Assembly (NCBI RefSeq): GCF_000332315.1
Contig: NZ_KB235937.1
Coordinates: 573,017 to 637,016, forward strand
Direction: 5' to 3'
Source: Prochlorothrix hollandica PCC 9006 = CALU 1027
GTDB taxonomy: Bacteria > Cyanobacteriota > Cyanobacteriia > Prochlorotrichales > Prochlorotrichaceae
DNA length: 64,000 bases
A program made the position numbers and the translations under genes. Numbering within the stretch: position 1 is the first letter of the stretch; every line of letters begins with the position of its first letter. Shown in pieces: positions 8,902-17,898 of this stretch. Below the pieces are notes generated by a model that worked only from the letters and a program-made list of their open reading frames with translations, did not search any database and was not told the DNA's origin.

Positions 8902-11165
8902 CTTCTTCCCCACCCCCCCCAAAAACTGGTTTTGGCCGGGTTATGACCCAGTTGGCTCAGCAGGTGCAAACCCGCATGGGGGGCACCCGGTTACAACTGA
9001 AGGCTGATGCTAAGGTGCCGCTGTTGGAGATTCGTAACCCAGAGGATCCCACGGCGAAGAGTCCCCGCAAATTGGTGGGCGATCGCTATACCCTGGGCCG
9101 CAGCAGCAGCAGTGAGATCCAGATCAACAATGAACTGGTGAGCAGTCACCATCTGTCCTTGCGCCGCGATCGCCCCCAGGGTCCGCCTTGGCTGGGACGG
9201 TCTCCCTTTTTTATCAAAGACGAGAAGTCCACCAATGGGCTGTATTGGGGCAAACGCAGGGTGAAGGTGCTGGAACTGCGCCACGGCGATCGGGTCACCC
9301 TGGGTCCGCCGGAATTGCTCAAGGTGGTGGAACTGCGCTATGTGGATCCCCCGTCCCGGTGGTTCCAGGGACTGAAGTATGGCATCTATGGCCTGGGGGG
9401 CGTGGTGGCCCTGGGGGCGGCTCTGTTGGTGTGGGAATGGCAGAAGGTGCCGGTGCAGATGTTGGGCAATGTGGAGGGACCGATCGCCGCCTATGCCGGC
9501 AACGGATCCCCCCTGCAAACCCTCCGCAGCGAAAGCCACCAAGAACTGCCCAGCCTCAAGGACTTTCCCCCCTATTTACCCCAAGCGGTGGTGGCCTCAG
9601 AAGATACCCGCTTCTATTGGCATTTTGGGTTTGACCCCCTGCGAATTTTGGGGGCGATCGTCATCAACATCCAAAGCGGTGGCCTGATGGAAGGGGCCAG
9701 CACCGTCACCCAGCAAATTGCCCGCAGTTTATTTCCTGAATATGTGGGCCAGGACGACAGCCTGGGCCGTAAAATCCGGGAAATTATCGTGGCCATCAAG
9801 CTGGAAACCTGGTACAGCAAAGATGAACTGCTGCTCACCTACCTCAACCGGGTCTATTTAGGGGTGGGCTATGGCTTTGAGGATGCGTCCCAACAGTATT
9901 TCCGCAAGTCGGTGCGGGAGATCAGTCTCTCGGAAGCGGCCACCCTGGTGGGCATTTTGCCTGCCCCCAATGGCTTCAGCCCCTGTGAGGATCTGGAGAC
10001 GGCCCGGGGACTGCGGAACCGGGTCATTGAGCGCATGGTAGAGCTGAACATGGTGACGGAAGCGGAGGCCCAAACCGCCCTGCGATCGGCCATCACCTTT
10101 GATGCTGCCGTCTGCGACACCAGCAGTAACCTGGTCTCCCCCTACTTCTATGGCCGCATCATTGGGGAACTGGATCAGCTTTTTGGTACCAAGGTCACCG
10201 ACGAAGGCAATTTCATGGTGGAAACGAGCCTCGATCGCACCCTCCAAAATCTAGCGGAAACCACCCTGCGGGACACCATTCGCAACCAGGGGGATCAGTA
10301 TGGCTTTGACCAAGGGGCGATCGTCACCCTCAATGCCAACACCGGCTCCGTGCTGGCCCTGGTGGGGGGCTTTGACTACCAACAAAGTCAGTTCAACCGC
10401 GCCACCCAAGCCCTGCGCCAACCGGGATCCACCTTTAAGGTTTTCAGCTACGCCGCTGCCCTGGAATCCGGGGTTTCCCCCTATACCGGCTATTCCTGCG
10501 CCCCCCTCGACTGGGAAGGCCAGTCCTATGGGGGCTGCGAACGCAGCGGTGGCACCATTGATATGTACACCGCCGTGGCCCAATCGGAAAATGCCGTCGC
10601 CCTGCGGGTGGCCCAGGGGGTGGGGCTGGGGGCGGTGGTGCAACTGGCGAGAACCATGGGCATTACCTCGCCCTTGGCGGAAACCCCCGGCTTGGTCTTG
10701 GGCCAAAGTGAGGTGACCCTGCTGGAGTTAACGGGAGCCTATGGGGTTTTGGCCAATGGGGGCACCTTCCATGCCCCCCATGCCATCAACCGGGTCTATG
10801 ACAGTAACCAATGCCAAACCCCCGGCGATCGCCAAACCTGTCGAGTTAGCTATGATGCCAGCCAACTGCCAGGAAACAAGAAACAGGTGATCCAGGCCAG
10901 CACCGCCGCCACCATGACCCAGCTATTGCAGGGAGTGGTCAGCGGGGGCACGGCCCAGGGAGTGGGCATTAGCGGCGCAGCCGGCAAAACCGGCACCACC
11001 AATGATGCCGTCGATCTCTGGTTTGTGGGCTATCTGCCCCGCAATGGCTGGGTGACAGGGGTCTGGCTGGGCAATGACGACAACAGCCCCACCGCTGGCG
11101 GCAGTTGGTTAGCGGCCCAAGTCTGGGGAGATTACATGCGCCAAGCCCTGGAACCCGCCCCCTAG
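8898..11165 (+). CDS. FHA-domain class A penicillin-binding protein (PBP1A-like)
   Basis: 755 residues. A cytoplasmic FHA domain (about 40-155; GDRYTLGRSSSSEIQIN, SSHHLSL, STNGLYWGKRR) precedes one transmembrane helix (about 166-186). The glycosyltransferase GT51 domain contains catalytic E235 in ASEDTRFYWH and the GASTVTQQIARSLF motif. The transpeptidase domain contains S511 in PGSTFK, the SEN motif and K697 in KTGTT. The enzyme polymerises and cross-links peptidoglycan at the plasma membrane. The FHA domain gives it a phospho-dependent docking site. The ATG overlaps the stop of the FHA-containing histidine kinase by 4 bp (ATGA). Confidence 0.95.
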   Translation: MTSSPPPPKTGFGRVMTQLAQQVQTRMGGTRLQLKADAKVPLLEIRNPEDPTAKSPRKLVGDRYTLGRSSSSEIQINNELVSSHHLSLRRDRPQGPPWLGRSPFFIKDEKSTNGLYWGKRRVKVLELRHGDRVTLGPPELLKVVELRYVDPPSRWFQGLKYGIYGLGGVVALGAALLVWEWQKVPVQMLGNVEGPIAAYAGNGSPLQTLRSESHQELPSLKDFPPYLPQAVVASEDTRFYWHFGFDPLRILGAIVINIQSGGLMEGASTVTQQIARSLFPEYVGQDDSLGRKIREIIVAIKLETWYSKDELLLTYLNRVYLGVGYGFEDASQQYFRKSVREISLSEAATLVGILPAPNGFSPCEDLETARGLRNRVIERMVELNMVTEAEAQTALRSAITFDAAVCDTSSNLVSPYFYGRIIGELDQLFGTKVTDEGNFMVETSLDRTLQNLAETTLRDTIRNQGDQYGFDQGAIVTLNANTGSVLALVGGFDYQQSQFNRATQALRQPGSTFKVFSYAAALESGVSPYTGYSCAPLDWEGQSYGGCERSGGTIDMYTAVAQSENAVALRVAQGVGLGAVVQLARTMGITSPLAETPGLVLGQSEVTLLELTGAYGVLANGGTFHAPHAINRVYDSNQCQTPGDRQTCRVSYDASQLPGNKKQVIQASTAATMTQLLQGVVSGGTAQGVGISGAAGKTGTTNDAVDLWFVGYLPRNGWVTGVWLGNDDNSPTAGGSWLAAQVWGDYMRQALEPAP

Positions 11166-11378
11166 CCCCCAGCCCCAGGGCAGATCCCCCGACGATTGCC
11201 CGCAACTTTCCTCAGTTTCGCCTATCCTAGGGAAGGAGACCTCCAGCCCTTAGCCCTTGGGGTTTCCCCTCTTGCCCAGACCCCCTCCGAACCTTGGGAT
11301 AAACCTAGGATTGCCCCCTGCCTTTACCCCAAGGTCCGGCCCTCTGTTCCGCACCCCTCCGTCACCGAAGCCCGAATC

Positions 11379-12662
11379 ATGGTAATTTCCCGTAGCAAGC
11401 TCGTCATTGGGGCAACCACTATCCTGGTTGCCACGGTCACCCTCACGGGGGCAGGAATCCATTGGTCTAAAAGCCAAGCCTTTTTCCAGGAAAGTCCCAA
11501 GGAACTGATTGATGAGGTGTGGCAGATCATCGATCGTAGCTATGTGGATGCCACCTTTAACCAAGTAGACTGGCAGGCGGTGCGCCTGGAGTATCTGGGC
11601 AAGCCCTATGGCAACCAAGAAGAAGCCTATACCGCTGTTCGGGAAATGCTGGAGCAGTTGGACGATCCCTATACCCGCTTCATGGATCCCCAGGAATTTA
11701 AAGACATGCAGATCGACACCTCCGGGGAACTGACGGGGGTGGGCATTCAACTGAGCCAGGACGAAGAAACCGATGAGCTGGTGGTGGTGTCCCCCATTGA
11801 AGACACCCCGGCCTTTGAGGCGGGCATTCTCTCCAAGGATGTGATCATCAAAATTGATGGCCAGTCCACTGAGGGCATGGATGTTAATGATGCGGTGCAG
11901 TTAATTCGAGGACCCGTTAACTCTCAAATTACCCTCACCATTCGCCGGGGTGAAGAGGAACTTGATTTCTCCATGGTCCGCGCCCGCATTGAAATTCATC
12001 CGGTGCGCTACGAGTACCGCACCGAAGCGGGACAACCGCCCATCGGCTATATCCGCCTGACCCAGTTCAGCGCCAATGCAGCGGAGGAAATGCGGGAAGC
12101 CATCAATGATCTCCAGAGCCAGCAGGTGGAGGGATTTGTCTTGGATCTGCGATCGAACCCCGGCGGTCTCCTCTATGCCAGCATTGACATTGCCAGCATG
12201 TGGATGGATAGCGGCACCATTGTGTCCACGGTGGATCGCAAGGGCATTGTTGATGAAGAAAAGGCCAATAACCGCGCCCTGACCGATTTACCCCTGGTGA
12301 TTTTGGTAGATGGTGGTTCAGCCAGTGCCAGCGAGATCCTATCCGGTGCCCTGCAAGATAACCACCGGGCCGAGTTGGTTGGCACCCAAACCTTTGGCAA
12401 GGGGCTGGTGCAGTCGGTGCGCCCCTTGGGAGATGGGTCGGGGTTGGCGGTGACGATCGCCAAGTATCTAACCCCCAGCGGTCGAGACATCAATAAAGAA
12501 GGCATCGCCCCCGATGAGGTGCTGGAGTTGTCGGAGGAACAACGGGAATTTTTGGGTGAAAACCGGGACGCGATCGGCACCCTAGAAGACCCCCAATACA
12601 GCAAAGCCCTGGAAATCCTCAAGGGTCAAATCGACCAAGGTTCCCGCGCTGCCAGCCAGTAA
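11379..12662 (+). CDS. Carboxyl-terminal processing protease (S41, CtpA/B/C type)
   Basis: From the ATG at 11379 the 427-residue protein begins MVISRSKLVIGATTILVATVT, an uncleaved anchor or signal peptide. The in-frame extension to 11196 is low-complexity and unlikely to be translated. A PDZ domain (about 108-195; SGELTGVGIQL, GILSKDVIIKIDG) is followed by the S41 core with the Ser/Lys dyad S316 (GGSASASEI) and K341 (TFGKGLVQ). Family members process C-termini in the lumen or periplasm; cyanobacterial CtpA matures D1. Which paralogue this is cannot be decided here. It follows the PBP gene on the same strand after about 210 bp. Confidence 0.93.
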   Translation: MVISRSKLVIGATTILVATVTLTGAGIHWSKSQAFFQESPKELIDEVWQIIDRSYVDATFNQVDWQAVRLEYLGKPYGNQEEAYTAVREMLEQLDDPYTRFMDPQEFKDMQIDTSGELTGVGIQLSQDEETDELVVVSPIEDTPAFEAGILSKDVIIKIDGQSTEGMDVNDAVQLIRGPVNSQITLTIRRGEEELDFSMVRARIEIHPVRYEYRTEAGQPPIGYIRLTQFSANAAEEMREAINDLQSQQVEGFVLDLRSNPGGLLYASIDIASMWMDSGTIVSTVDRKGIVDEEKANNRALTDLPLVILVDGGSASASEILSGALQDNHRAELVGTQTFGKGLVQSVRPLGDGSGLAVTIAKYLTPSGRDINKEGIAPDEVLELSEEQREFLGENRDAIGTLEDPQYSKALEILKGQIDQGSRAASQ

Positions 12663-12683
12663 CCTCCCCCGTAATCGCAACAC

Positions 12684-12781
12684 TACAGCAGTCCTAAATG
12701 GGTCGTGTGGTGTACCCCCTCCGAGGGCACACCAAGGGTTTCAGCCATCGAGATGCCTACAACTGATTTAGGGTTGCTGTA
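12684..12781 (-). mobile_element. MITE family 1, copy a
   Basis: 98-bp copy of the TA-bounded miniature element. On the plus strand it starts TACAGCAGTCCTAAAT and ends ATTTAGGGTTGCTGTA, giving imperfect terminal inverted repeats. The internal GTGTGGTGT...ACACC palindrome is shortened. Minus denotes orientation relative to copies d-i. Confidence 0.9.
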
Positions 12782-12858
12782 TTAATGGCGTAGTTCTTGT
12801 TTAGCTTCCCATTCCAAATACTGGCTGGGGGCCATGTAGTGTCGATCTGATAGAGCAA

Positions 12859-13452
12859 TCATGGGGACAACTTTACGCCTTGATAAACTTGAACGAGGGG
12901 AACTTCCAGACTTTCGAGGGGCAAGGAAAGGATTGCGTCAAGTCCGGTATAGGTGGCCAGTGCCCAGCGATCGGCATCATCCCGGTGATAATGCTCAATC
13001 ACGGGTTCTGTCTGGCTGACGAGCAGATAGTCCTGGAGACTGGGTAAGGAGCGGTAAAAGCGGAACTTATCGCCCCGATCGTAGGCTTCCGTAGAAGCAG
13101 ACAAGACTTCTAGCAACAGACAGGGGTTTAGCACTTCATCCTGTCGGTTTGCGTTGAGGACTGGCTCACCTTGAAAGATGCTCAGGTCGGGATATAGCCC
13201 TCGGTGGTGCTCTGGAATCCAAATCCGCAATTCCCCGCCGTAAACTTCATATTCGCTGGTTTGGAGGGCTAGGCCGATGATGAGGATGAGATTCTGAATA
13301 ATACGGGCATGGCTTAGGGTTCCGCCGGTCATGGCGATCATTTCTCCATTGTGGTACTCGTGGCGTTCTTCAGCCGTTTCCTCAAGCTGGCGGTATTCGT
13401 CGAGGCTGTAGGTTTTGGGGGGGGTGAGGGTGGGGGGGGTGAGGGGGGTCAT
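12859..13452 (-). CDS. Uma2 family (DUF820) putative restriction endonuclease-like protein
   Basis: 197 residues with the Uma2 layout: YSLDEYRQLEE, then YHNGEMIAMTGGTLSHARI, then the PD-(D/E)XK-type core with PDLSIFQG (metal-binding Asp) and LLLEVLSASTEAYDRGDKF (E...K). Such genes are abundant in cyanobacteria and their role is not established. It is isolated, just downstream of MITE copy a and upstream of a 210-bp inverted-repeat element. A long G-run near the start codon (13419-13445) encodes the proline-rich N-terminus LTPPTLTPPK. Confidence 0.88.
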   Translation of the reverse strand: MTPLTPPTLTPPKTYSLDEYRQLEETAEERHEYHNGEMIAMTGGTLSHARIIQNLILIIGLALQTSEYEVYGGELRIWIPEHHRGLYPDLSIFQGEPVLNANRQDEVLNPCLLLEVLSASTEAYDRGDKFRFYRSLPSLQDYLLVSQTEPVIEHYHRDDADRWALATYTGLDAILSLPLESLEVPLVQVYQGVKLSP

Positions 13453-13525
13453 GGGGGATAGTTCTGAGTGGGATGTGTTCTATTGTAGGGGCTGCTTTTG
13501 GGGTTGTTCGAGGGTTGTACAACCC

Positions 13526-13735
13526 TTATTCAGCAGGTCTCTGAGCACAAAAAATAATTTCCACGAAGATAGGTTATTGCAGCGATCACTATTGACATCA
13601 TTCTCAATAGTGGCTTTATGTCTCGGTCTTATTCTAAGTCTCAAACAAGACTACATTTTTCAGGAATCGCTGAAACTATTTTGGAGAAAGAGTTCTGGCA
13701 GAAATTATCAGTCTCATAACTAACCTGCGGAATGT
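13526..13735. mobile_element. MITE family 2, copy A
   Basis: 210-bp element with 13-bp ends ACATTCCGCAGGT/ACCTGCGGAATGT; the left end is degenerate here (TTATTCAGCAGGT). It is nearly identical to copy B at 23995-24204. No transposase is encoded; short ORFs inside are not conserved genes. Confidence 0.85.
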
Positions 13736-13794
13736 AAGCTGAAACTGCGGAATGTGCGCTGGATAGACTACCTTGATAGACTACCTTGATAGAC

Positions 13795-13897
13795 TACAGC
13801 AGTCCGAAATGGGTCGTGTGGTGTGCGCCCTCCAGGGGCACACCACACCAAGGGTTTCAGCCATTGAGATCCTTACAACTGATTTAGGATTGCTGTA
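13795..13897 (-). mobile_element. MITE family 1, copy b
   Basis: 103-bp copy in inverse orientation, TACAGCAGTCCGAAAT...GATTTAGGATTGCTGTA, with the internal GTGTGGTGTGC...GCACACCACAC stem intact. Confidence 0.92.
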
Positions 13898-13991
13898 CCT
13901 TGGCAATCCACTGACTTGAGGAATGCATGGAGCCTGATACCGCACGATCGGCGTAGTACTCTAGGGTTGTGTCATCTCTTGGGCAGATTCG

Positions 13992-14666
13992 ATGCGTATC
14001 CTAGTTATTGAAGATGATCTCGCGCTGTCGGAATCCCTCGTCGAAATTCTAGAGTCCCAAAACTATCAGGTGGATCAAGCCTATGATGGCGAGACTGCAT
14101 GGCATCGCATTCATACCCATGACTATGATCTTCTCCTGTTGGATCTGAATTTGCCGGGGCTAGATGGTATCAGTCTCTGTCAGCGTCTTCGATCGAGTCA
14201 AAAAAGTTGTCCCGTTTTGATGTTAACGGCGCGGGATACCAGTCAAGATAAGGTGCGGGGGCTGGATGTGGGGGCTGATGCCTACATGGTCAAGCCTTTT
14301 AGTTGGGATGAGTTAAATGCTCAAATTCGTGCCCTTCTCCGTCGTAATCAACGCGAAAACTCAGAGAATTTGATCTGGGGGCTGTTATCGTTGAATCCTT
14401 TAACTTATGAAGTTCGATATCGACATAGCGATATTCGTCTAACCCCAAAGGAATTTGCAATCTTAAAACTTTTAATTCAACACGGTCGCCGTGTTCTCAG
14501 TCGTCAGTTTATTTTGGAAACGATCTGGGAGTGTCATCAATGGCCTGGGGAAGAGGGGGTCAAGTCCCACCTCAAGGTGTTACGAGCTAAGCTGGTGAAA
14601 GCGGGTGCTCCGAAGGATTTAATCCAGACTGTCCATGGGATTGGCTATCGCCTCAAACAACCTTAG
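13992..14666 (+). CDS. OmpR/PhoB-family response regulator
   Basis: 224 residues. Receiver domain (1-120) with the acidic pair ED (8-9), phospho-acceptor D51 in LLLLDLNLPG, the Thr of LTARD and the Lys of YMVKPF. A winged-helix DNA-binding domain follows (about 127-222; LTPKEFAILKLLIQHGRRVLSR, VHGIGYRL). Its convergent neighbour, 450 bp downstream, is a CHASE-domain histidine kinase and is the natural candidate partner. The gene lies just right of the left 372-bp direct repeat. Its target genes are unknown; the peptide transporter further right is one possibility, by position only. Confidence 0.95.
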   Translation: MRILVIEDDLALSESLVEILESQNYQVDQAYDGETAWHRIHTHDYDLLLLDLNLPGLDGISLCQRLRSSQKSCPVLMLTARDTSQDKVRGLDVGADAYMVKPFSWDELNAQIRALLRRNQRENSENLIWGLLSLNPLTYEVRYRHSDIRLTPKEFAILKLLIQHGRRVLSRQFILETIWECHQWPGEEGVKSHLKVLRAKLVKAGAPKDLIQTVHGIGYRLKQP

Positions 14667-14669
14667 GGG

Positions 14670-14795
14670 GGTAATTATTCAGGGGGCCACCGGAGAATGA
14701 GGGTTTCAGGCTCTAGAAAACAGACCTTATACCACATCCGACTAATCTCGATTTGTTTCGGTAGGGGCAATCCCCCCGTGGTTGCCCTAGTTGTG
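14670..14795 (-). repeat. Family 4 repeat, partial copy
   Basis: TAATTATTCAGGGGG followed by GAGAATGAGGGTTTCAGGCT, AGAAAACAGACCT and GGTAGGGGCAATCCCCCC matches the reverse complement of the right half of the full copy at 57913-58191. Confidence 0.75.
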
Positions 14796-14810
14796 GGCTG
14801 GTCGCAGGTT

Positions 14811-14939
14811 GGTTGACTGACAAAAAATTCTGCATTGGGCGCGAAAACCGCGCCCCTACAAGACGTTTGGGATCGTAGGGGTCAGGTTTCCTGACCCGCC
14901 CTTTGCGCTTAGGTTTGACCCAATTTTGTCAGTCAATCA
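14811..14939. mobile_element. MITE-like family 3, copy 1
   Basis: About 129 bp bounded by GGTTGACTGACAAAAAATT and AATTTTGTCAGTCAATC, inverted ends of about 15 bp. The interior holds CGCGCCCCTAC and the small hairpin GGGTCAGGTTTCCTGACCC. Related copies are at 17043 and 58348. Confidence 0.8.
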
Positions 14940-15002
14940 GGGTCAGGGTCGCAGATTGGCGCGGGGGCGCAACCCCTACGGTCAAGGGTTCCCCAGGGAA
15001 AT

Positions 15003-15115
15003 GCACCCGGGCGTATCCCACTTTCGCCGATGGACAGCCGAGACGGCTATCCCACAACAACCTCTTGGGTAGGATGGGCCTCTGGCCCGTCTAAAGTGGG
15101 ATGGACCCATGCACC
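15003..15115. repeat. Imperfect long inverted repeat
   Basis: GGGCGTATCCCACTTT (near 15008) pairs with AAAGTGGGATGGACCC (near 15094). The inner part is also self-complementary around GAGACGGCTATCCCA and TGGGCC..GGCCC. It lies between the ends of the convergent regulator and kinase genes and may act as a bidirectional transcript end. Confidence 0.5.
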
Positions 15116-15118
15116 CAG

Positions 15119-17002
15119 TTAGTCTAGGCAAGGTAGGGTCACCGTAATACAGGTGCCTTGGCTAGGGTTAGATACAATGTCTAGCTCTCCTTGTAAGTGT
15201 TCAACACAGGTTTCAACCACAGCTAAACCTAGACCTGTACCCGGAATTTTACCGGTGTTGGTTGCGCGATAAAAAGACTCTGTGACCTGTGCTTGCTCAG
15301 CGGCTGGAATGCCAATGCCTTGATCTTGAATCTGAATGTGAAGCCATTGATTCTGGGGAGCAAGGGTGATGTGGATAGGACTGCCCTCTACTGAATATTT
15401 TGAAGCGTTGGCAATGAGGTTGGTTAAAATTGAGGTTAGGATTTTAGCATCCGTATAAACGAGGGGAATGTTGTCTATGCCATCCACTTGAATGTGTTGA
15501 CCTGGCTTAAGGGGGATGGCATCTAAGAGTGTCTCCAACAGAAGCTTGAGGTTAACGATGCTGCGATCGATCTCCAATTTTCCGGCTTCGGCACGCGCTA
15601 GAATCAGTAAGTCACCGACTAACTGGCCGAGGCGCTGGGCTGAATCTTGAATGCGCCCAATCCGTCGTTTTTGCTCATGGGGAGTAAGGAGATCGCCTTG
15701 GAGGAGAAGAGACTGGCTGGATAGGGTAATGACACTGATGGGAGTGCGTAACTCATGGGAAGTCATGGAAAAGAGCCGCATTTTGAGATCACTCATGGCA
15801 CGGGTTTGTTGCAGTTCTTTTTGCCAGTGGGCAATCACAACCCAAACAATACAGGTAATGAGAAACCCGATCGCACCGACAGCCCAGACGTTCCAGACAA
15901 CCCAAGGATGAGGTGGCGGGATGAAGATGAGTTGCCAAGTTCTTTGGCCAACCTGGAATGATTGCTGACATCGCTCTAGGATTGGGCATTGGAGTTTGAG
16001 ATCTTGGTTTAGATCCAGTACTTCAACGGTCGGGATTTTGAGTTTCCGTTGGGTAACATCATAAAAACCCAGCATTTTTTCTGGGCGATAGGCTGTTTGA
16101 TCTAATACATAAAAACTCAAATTATGGTTTAAATCTTTTAAAGAAGTCTCTAGAACTTCCGCAAGTCTAAAAACCCCTACGACATAGCCATCAATCCTAG
16201 AATTATCTTCTAGGGATTGTAAAAATTCATCTCGATCGAGATTAATTTTATCTGCTGAAATTGAGGAGTCCACCGTGACTGAAGGAGTCATGAGTCTGGC
16301 AGATCTTGGTGCAGATAAAGGGATATCTGTATCCTGACTCTGGCTCAGAGAAGTAGCATTATAAATCGGGACAAACAATAAGAAGCCATACTGAGCAGAG
16401 ATGGTTTCTTGGACTAACTGTAAGCGTCCAGTAGCGGTGGGCAACCCTGTCCTCAAGGCTTGCTGCAAAGCAGCAAATCGAGTTGATTCTGAGGCTAAAT
16501 CATAGCCGAGTGCTGCCTCATTGTACTGAAGTGGCTCTAAATAGGTAACCGGTACATAGAAGGGACGCAGCTTTGCAATTTGTAGGTTTCCCTGGGGATC
16601 TCGCTCGGTAATCGCAAGACTAGACTGCTGGGCCATGTCCCTCAGCTTTTTTTCATAGTGGCTCCGGTCTTGATCCAATACCAAAGGTGCCCATTCTAGG
16701 GCTTGGATACCGGGGTAGCTTTGGATCGATCGCTGGACAAATTTGCTAAAGGTTTCGGCACTGACCGCCTCTGGAGTTACCCCATGGTACAGATCCCCAA
16801 TGGAAAGGAGTAAATCGGCATAGCGATTGGTGGTGCGCTCTAGTGCCGTGGTCAAATTGCGCGTCTGGCGGCGAAATTCGTACTCTCGCCTTACCTGCTC
16901 CCCTCGGGCAGCCCAAAACATGGCGATGAGGGTTAAACTAACGCCTGTTCCGAGTACTAGCAGTTGGCTGAGCAGATAATTTGAGGTGGAAAACCGTCTC
17001 AC
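15119..17002 (-). CDS. CHASE-domain membrane histidine kinase
   Basis: 627 residues. A first transmembrane helix (about 11-31) is followed by an extracytoplasmic CHASE sensor (about 70-300; IQALEWAPLV, RPFYVPVTYLEPLQYNEAALGYDL are typical). A second helix (about 370-392; AVGAIGFLITCIVWVVIAHW) leads to HisKA with H416 in MTSHELRTPI, and HATPase_c (NLIANASKYS, DQGIGIP, GTGLGLAVVE). CHASE domains bind small extracellular ligands. It has no receiver domain, so it needs a separate regulator; the OmpR-type gene converging on it is the likely partner. Confidence 0.93.
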   Translation of the reverse strand: MRRFSTSNYLLSQLLVLGTGVSLTLIAMFWAARGEQVRREYEFRRQTRNLTTALERTTNRYADLLLSIGDLYHGVTPEAVSAETFSKFVQRSIQSYPGIQALEWAPLVLDQDRSHYEKKLRDMAQQSSLAITERDPQGNLQIAKLRPFYVPVTYLEPLQYNEAALGYDLASESTRFAALQQALRTGLPTATGRLQLVQETISAQYGFLLFVPIYNATSLSQSQDTDIPLSAPRSARLMTPSVTVDSSISADKINLDRDEFLQSLEDNSRIDGYVVGVFRLAEVLETSLKDLNHNLSFYVLDQTAYRPEKMLGFYDVTQRKLKIPTVEVLDLNQDLKLQCPILERCQQSFQVGQRTWQLIFIPPPHPWVVWNVWAVGAIGFLITCIVWVVIAHWQKELQQTRAMSDLKMRLFSMTSHELRTPISVITLSSQSLLLQGDLLTPHEQKRRIGRIQDSAQRLGQLVGDLLILARAEAGKLEIDRSIVNLKLLLETLLDAIPLKPGQHIQVDGIDNIPLVYTDAKILTSILTNLIANASKYSVEGSPIHITLAPQNQWLHIQIQDQGIGIPAAEQAQVTESFYRATNTGKIPGTGLGLAVVETCVEHLQGELDIVSNPSQGTCITVTLPCLD

Positions 17003-17042
17003 TGCATAACCTCATGAAGATAGGGTATTGTGCCGGGGTGCT

Positions 17043-17171
17043 GGTTGACCGCCAAAATTTTGCCGAAAGGCACGAAAACCGCGCCCCTACGGGGGGATTA
17101 AGGGCCGTAGGGGTCAGGTTCTCTGACCCGTTCCCTGGTCTCGGTTGGACCCAGTTTTGTCAGGCAATCAG
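17043..17171. mobile_element. MITE-like family 3, copy 2
   Basis: GGTTGACCGCCAAAATTTT...CAGTTTTGTCAGGCAATC with interior CGAAAACCGCGCCCCTAC and GTAGGGGTCAGGTTCTCTGACCC, matching the copy at 14811. It fills most of the 320-bp gap between the kinase start and the next gene. Confidence 0.75.
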
Positions 17172-17323
17172 ACCGGGGGGATTCCAAAAATGCCCAGAGA
17201 TCCCGCAAAAGATCGAAATTGTCGCCCCGTACCCTCCGCAGCCCTGAGGGTTGGGGTCGGTGATGAAGTCGCCCATCGCCATGGATTACGTTACACTCAC
17301 TCCAGCGATCAATAGGGCAAATT

Positions 17324-17704
17324 ATGATTAAGTTGGCTGTTAATGGAACCTTAATGCGAGGTTTAGAACTCAATCAAAACCTCATTCAGGTTCAGGCTGA
17401 ATTTCTCTATGAGACTACTACTACTCCCACCTACCGCCTTTGGTCGATTCAGGATATTCATCCGGCCATGATTCGGGTTCAGACGGGGGGAGCGGCGATC
17501 GCCCTAGAAGTGTGGGCAGTGCCACCCGCTGGACTCATCCAAGTCCTAGAGCAAGAGCCACCCGGTCTCTGTATTGGCAAGGTTCATTTAAGCACAGGGA
17601 AAACGGTTTTAGGGGTGCTGGGGGAACCAGTTCTCTGTGAAGGGCAACTGGAAATTACCCCGTTTGGAGGCTGGCGGGCCTACTGTCAGTCCCGCGCAGT
17701 CTAG
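17324..17704 (+). CDS. Allophanate hydrolase C-terminal-domain-like protein
   Basis: The 126-residue protein corresponds to the stand-alone C-terminal domain of allophanate hydrolase (AtzF), a gamma-glutamylcyclotransferase-like fold. The conserved segments are LAVNGTLMRGLELN, TTPTYRLW, GGAAIALEVWAVPPAGLIQVL, LCIGKVHLSTGKTVLGVL and ITPFGGWRAYC. No amidase domain is attached. In allophanate hydrolase this domain completes urea-derived allophanate breakdown; as an isolated protein its role is unproven. It is followed after about 195 bp by a peptide ABC transporter operon on the same strand. Confidence 0.78.
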   Translation: MIKLAVNGTLMRGLELNQNLIQVQAEFLYETTTTPTYRLWSIQDIHPAMIRVQTGGAAIALEVWAVPPAGLIQVLEQEPPGLCIGKVHLSTGKTVLGVLGEPVLCEGQLEITPFGGWRAYCQSRAV

Positions 17705-17898
17705 TGAACTCTGTCAGCTTATTTTGACAATTGACAAATATACCCGATTTCTACCCCATTTCTACCCGATTTCTACCCGAAACTTACCGGCCTTATCCCC
17801 TATAGTGCTGGGCGGGGACTGTAGCTTCGTCCCTGTTCCCATTCCCTGTAAATCGTAGCAAAAACTACAGTTAGTGGCATACCCCCCCGCCAAATCCT

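Larger units (their letters stand above)
13526..13897 (+). repeat. Long direct repeat, left copy (372 bp)
   Basis: MITE 2 copy A, a 59-bp spacer with triple TAGACTACCTTGA units, and MITE 1 copy b together match 23995-24366 without insertions or deletions, at an exact offset of 10469 bp. Similarity stops at both outer borders. Confidence 0.9.

Noticed and set aside
11196..11378. N-terminal extension of the Ctp protease
   Set aside because: Low-complexity and without a signal; the hydrophobic export segment starts right after the internal ATG at 11379.
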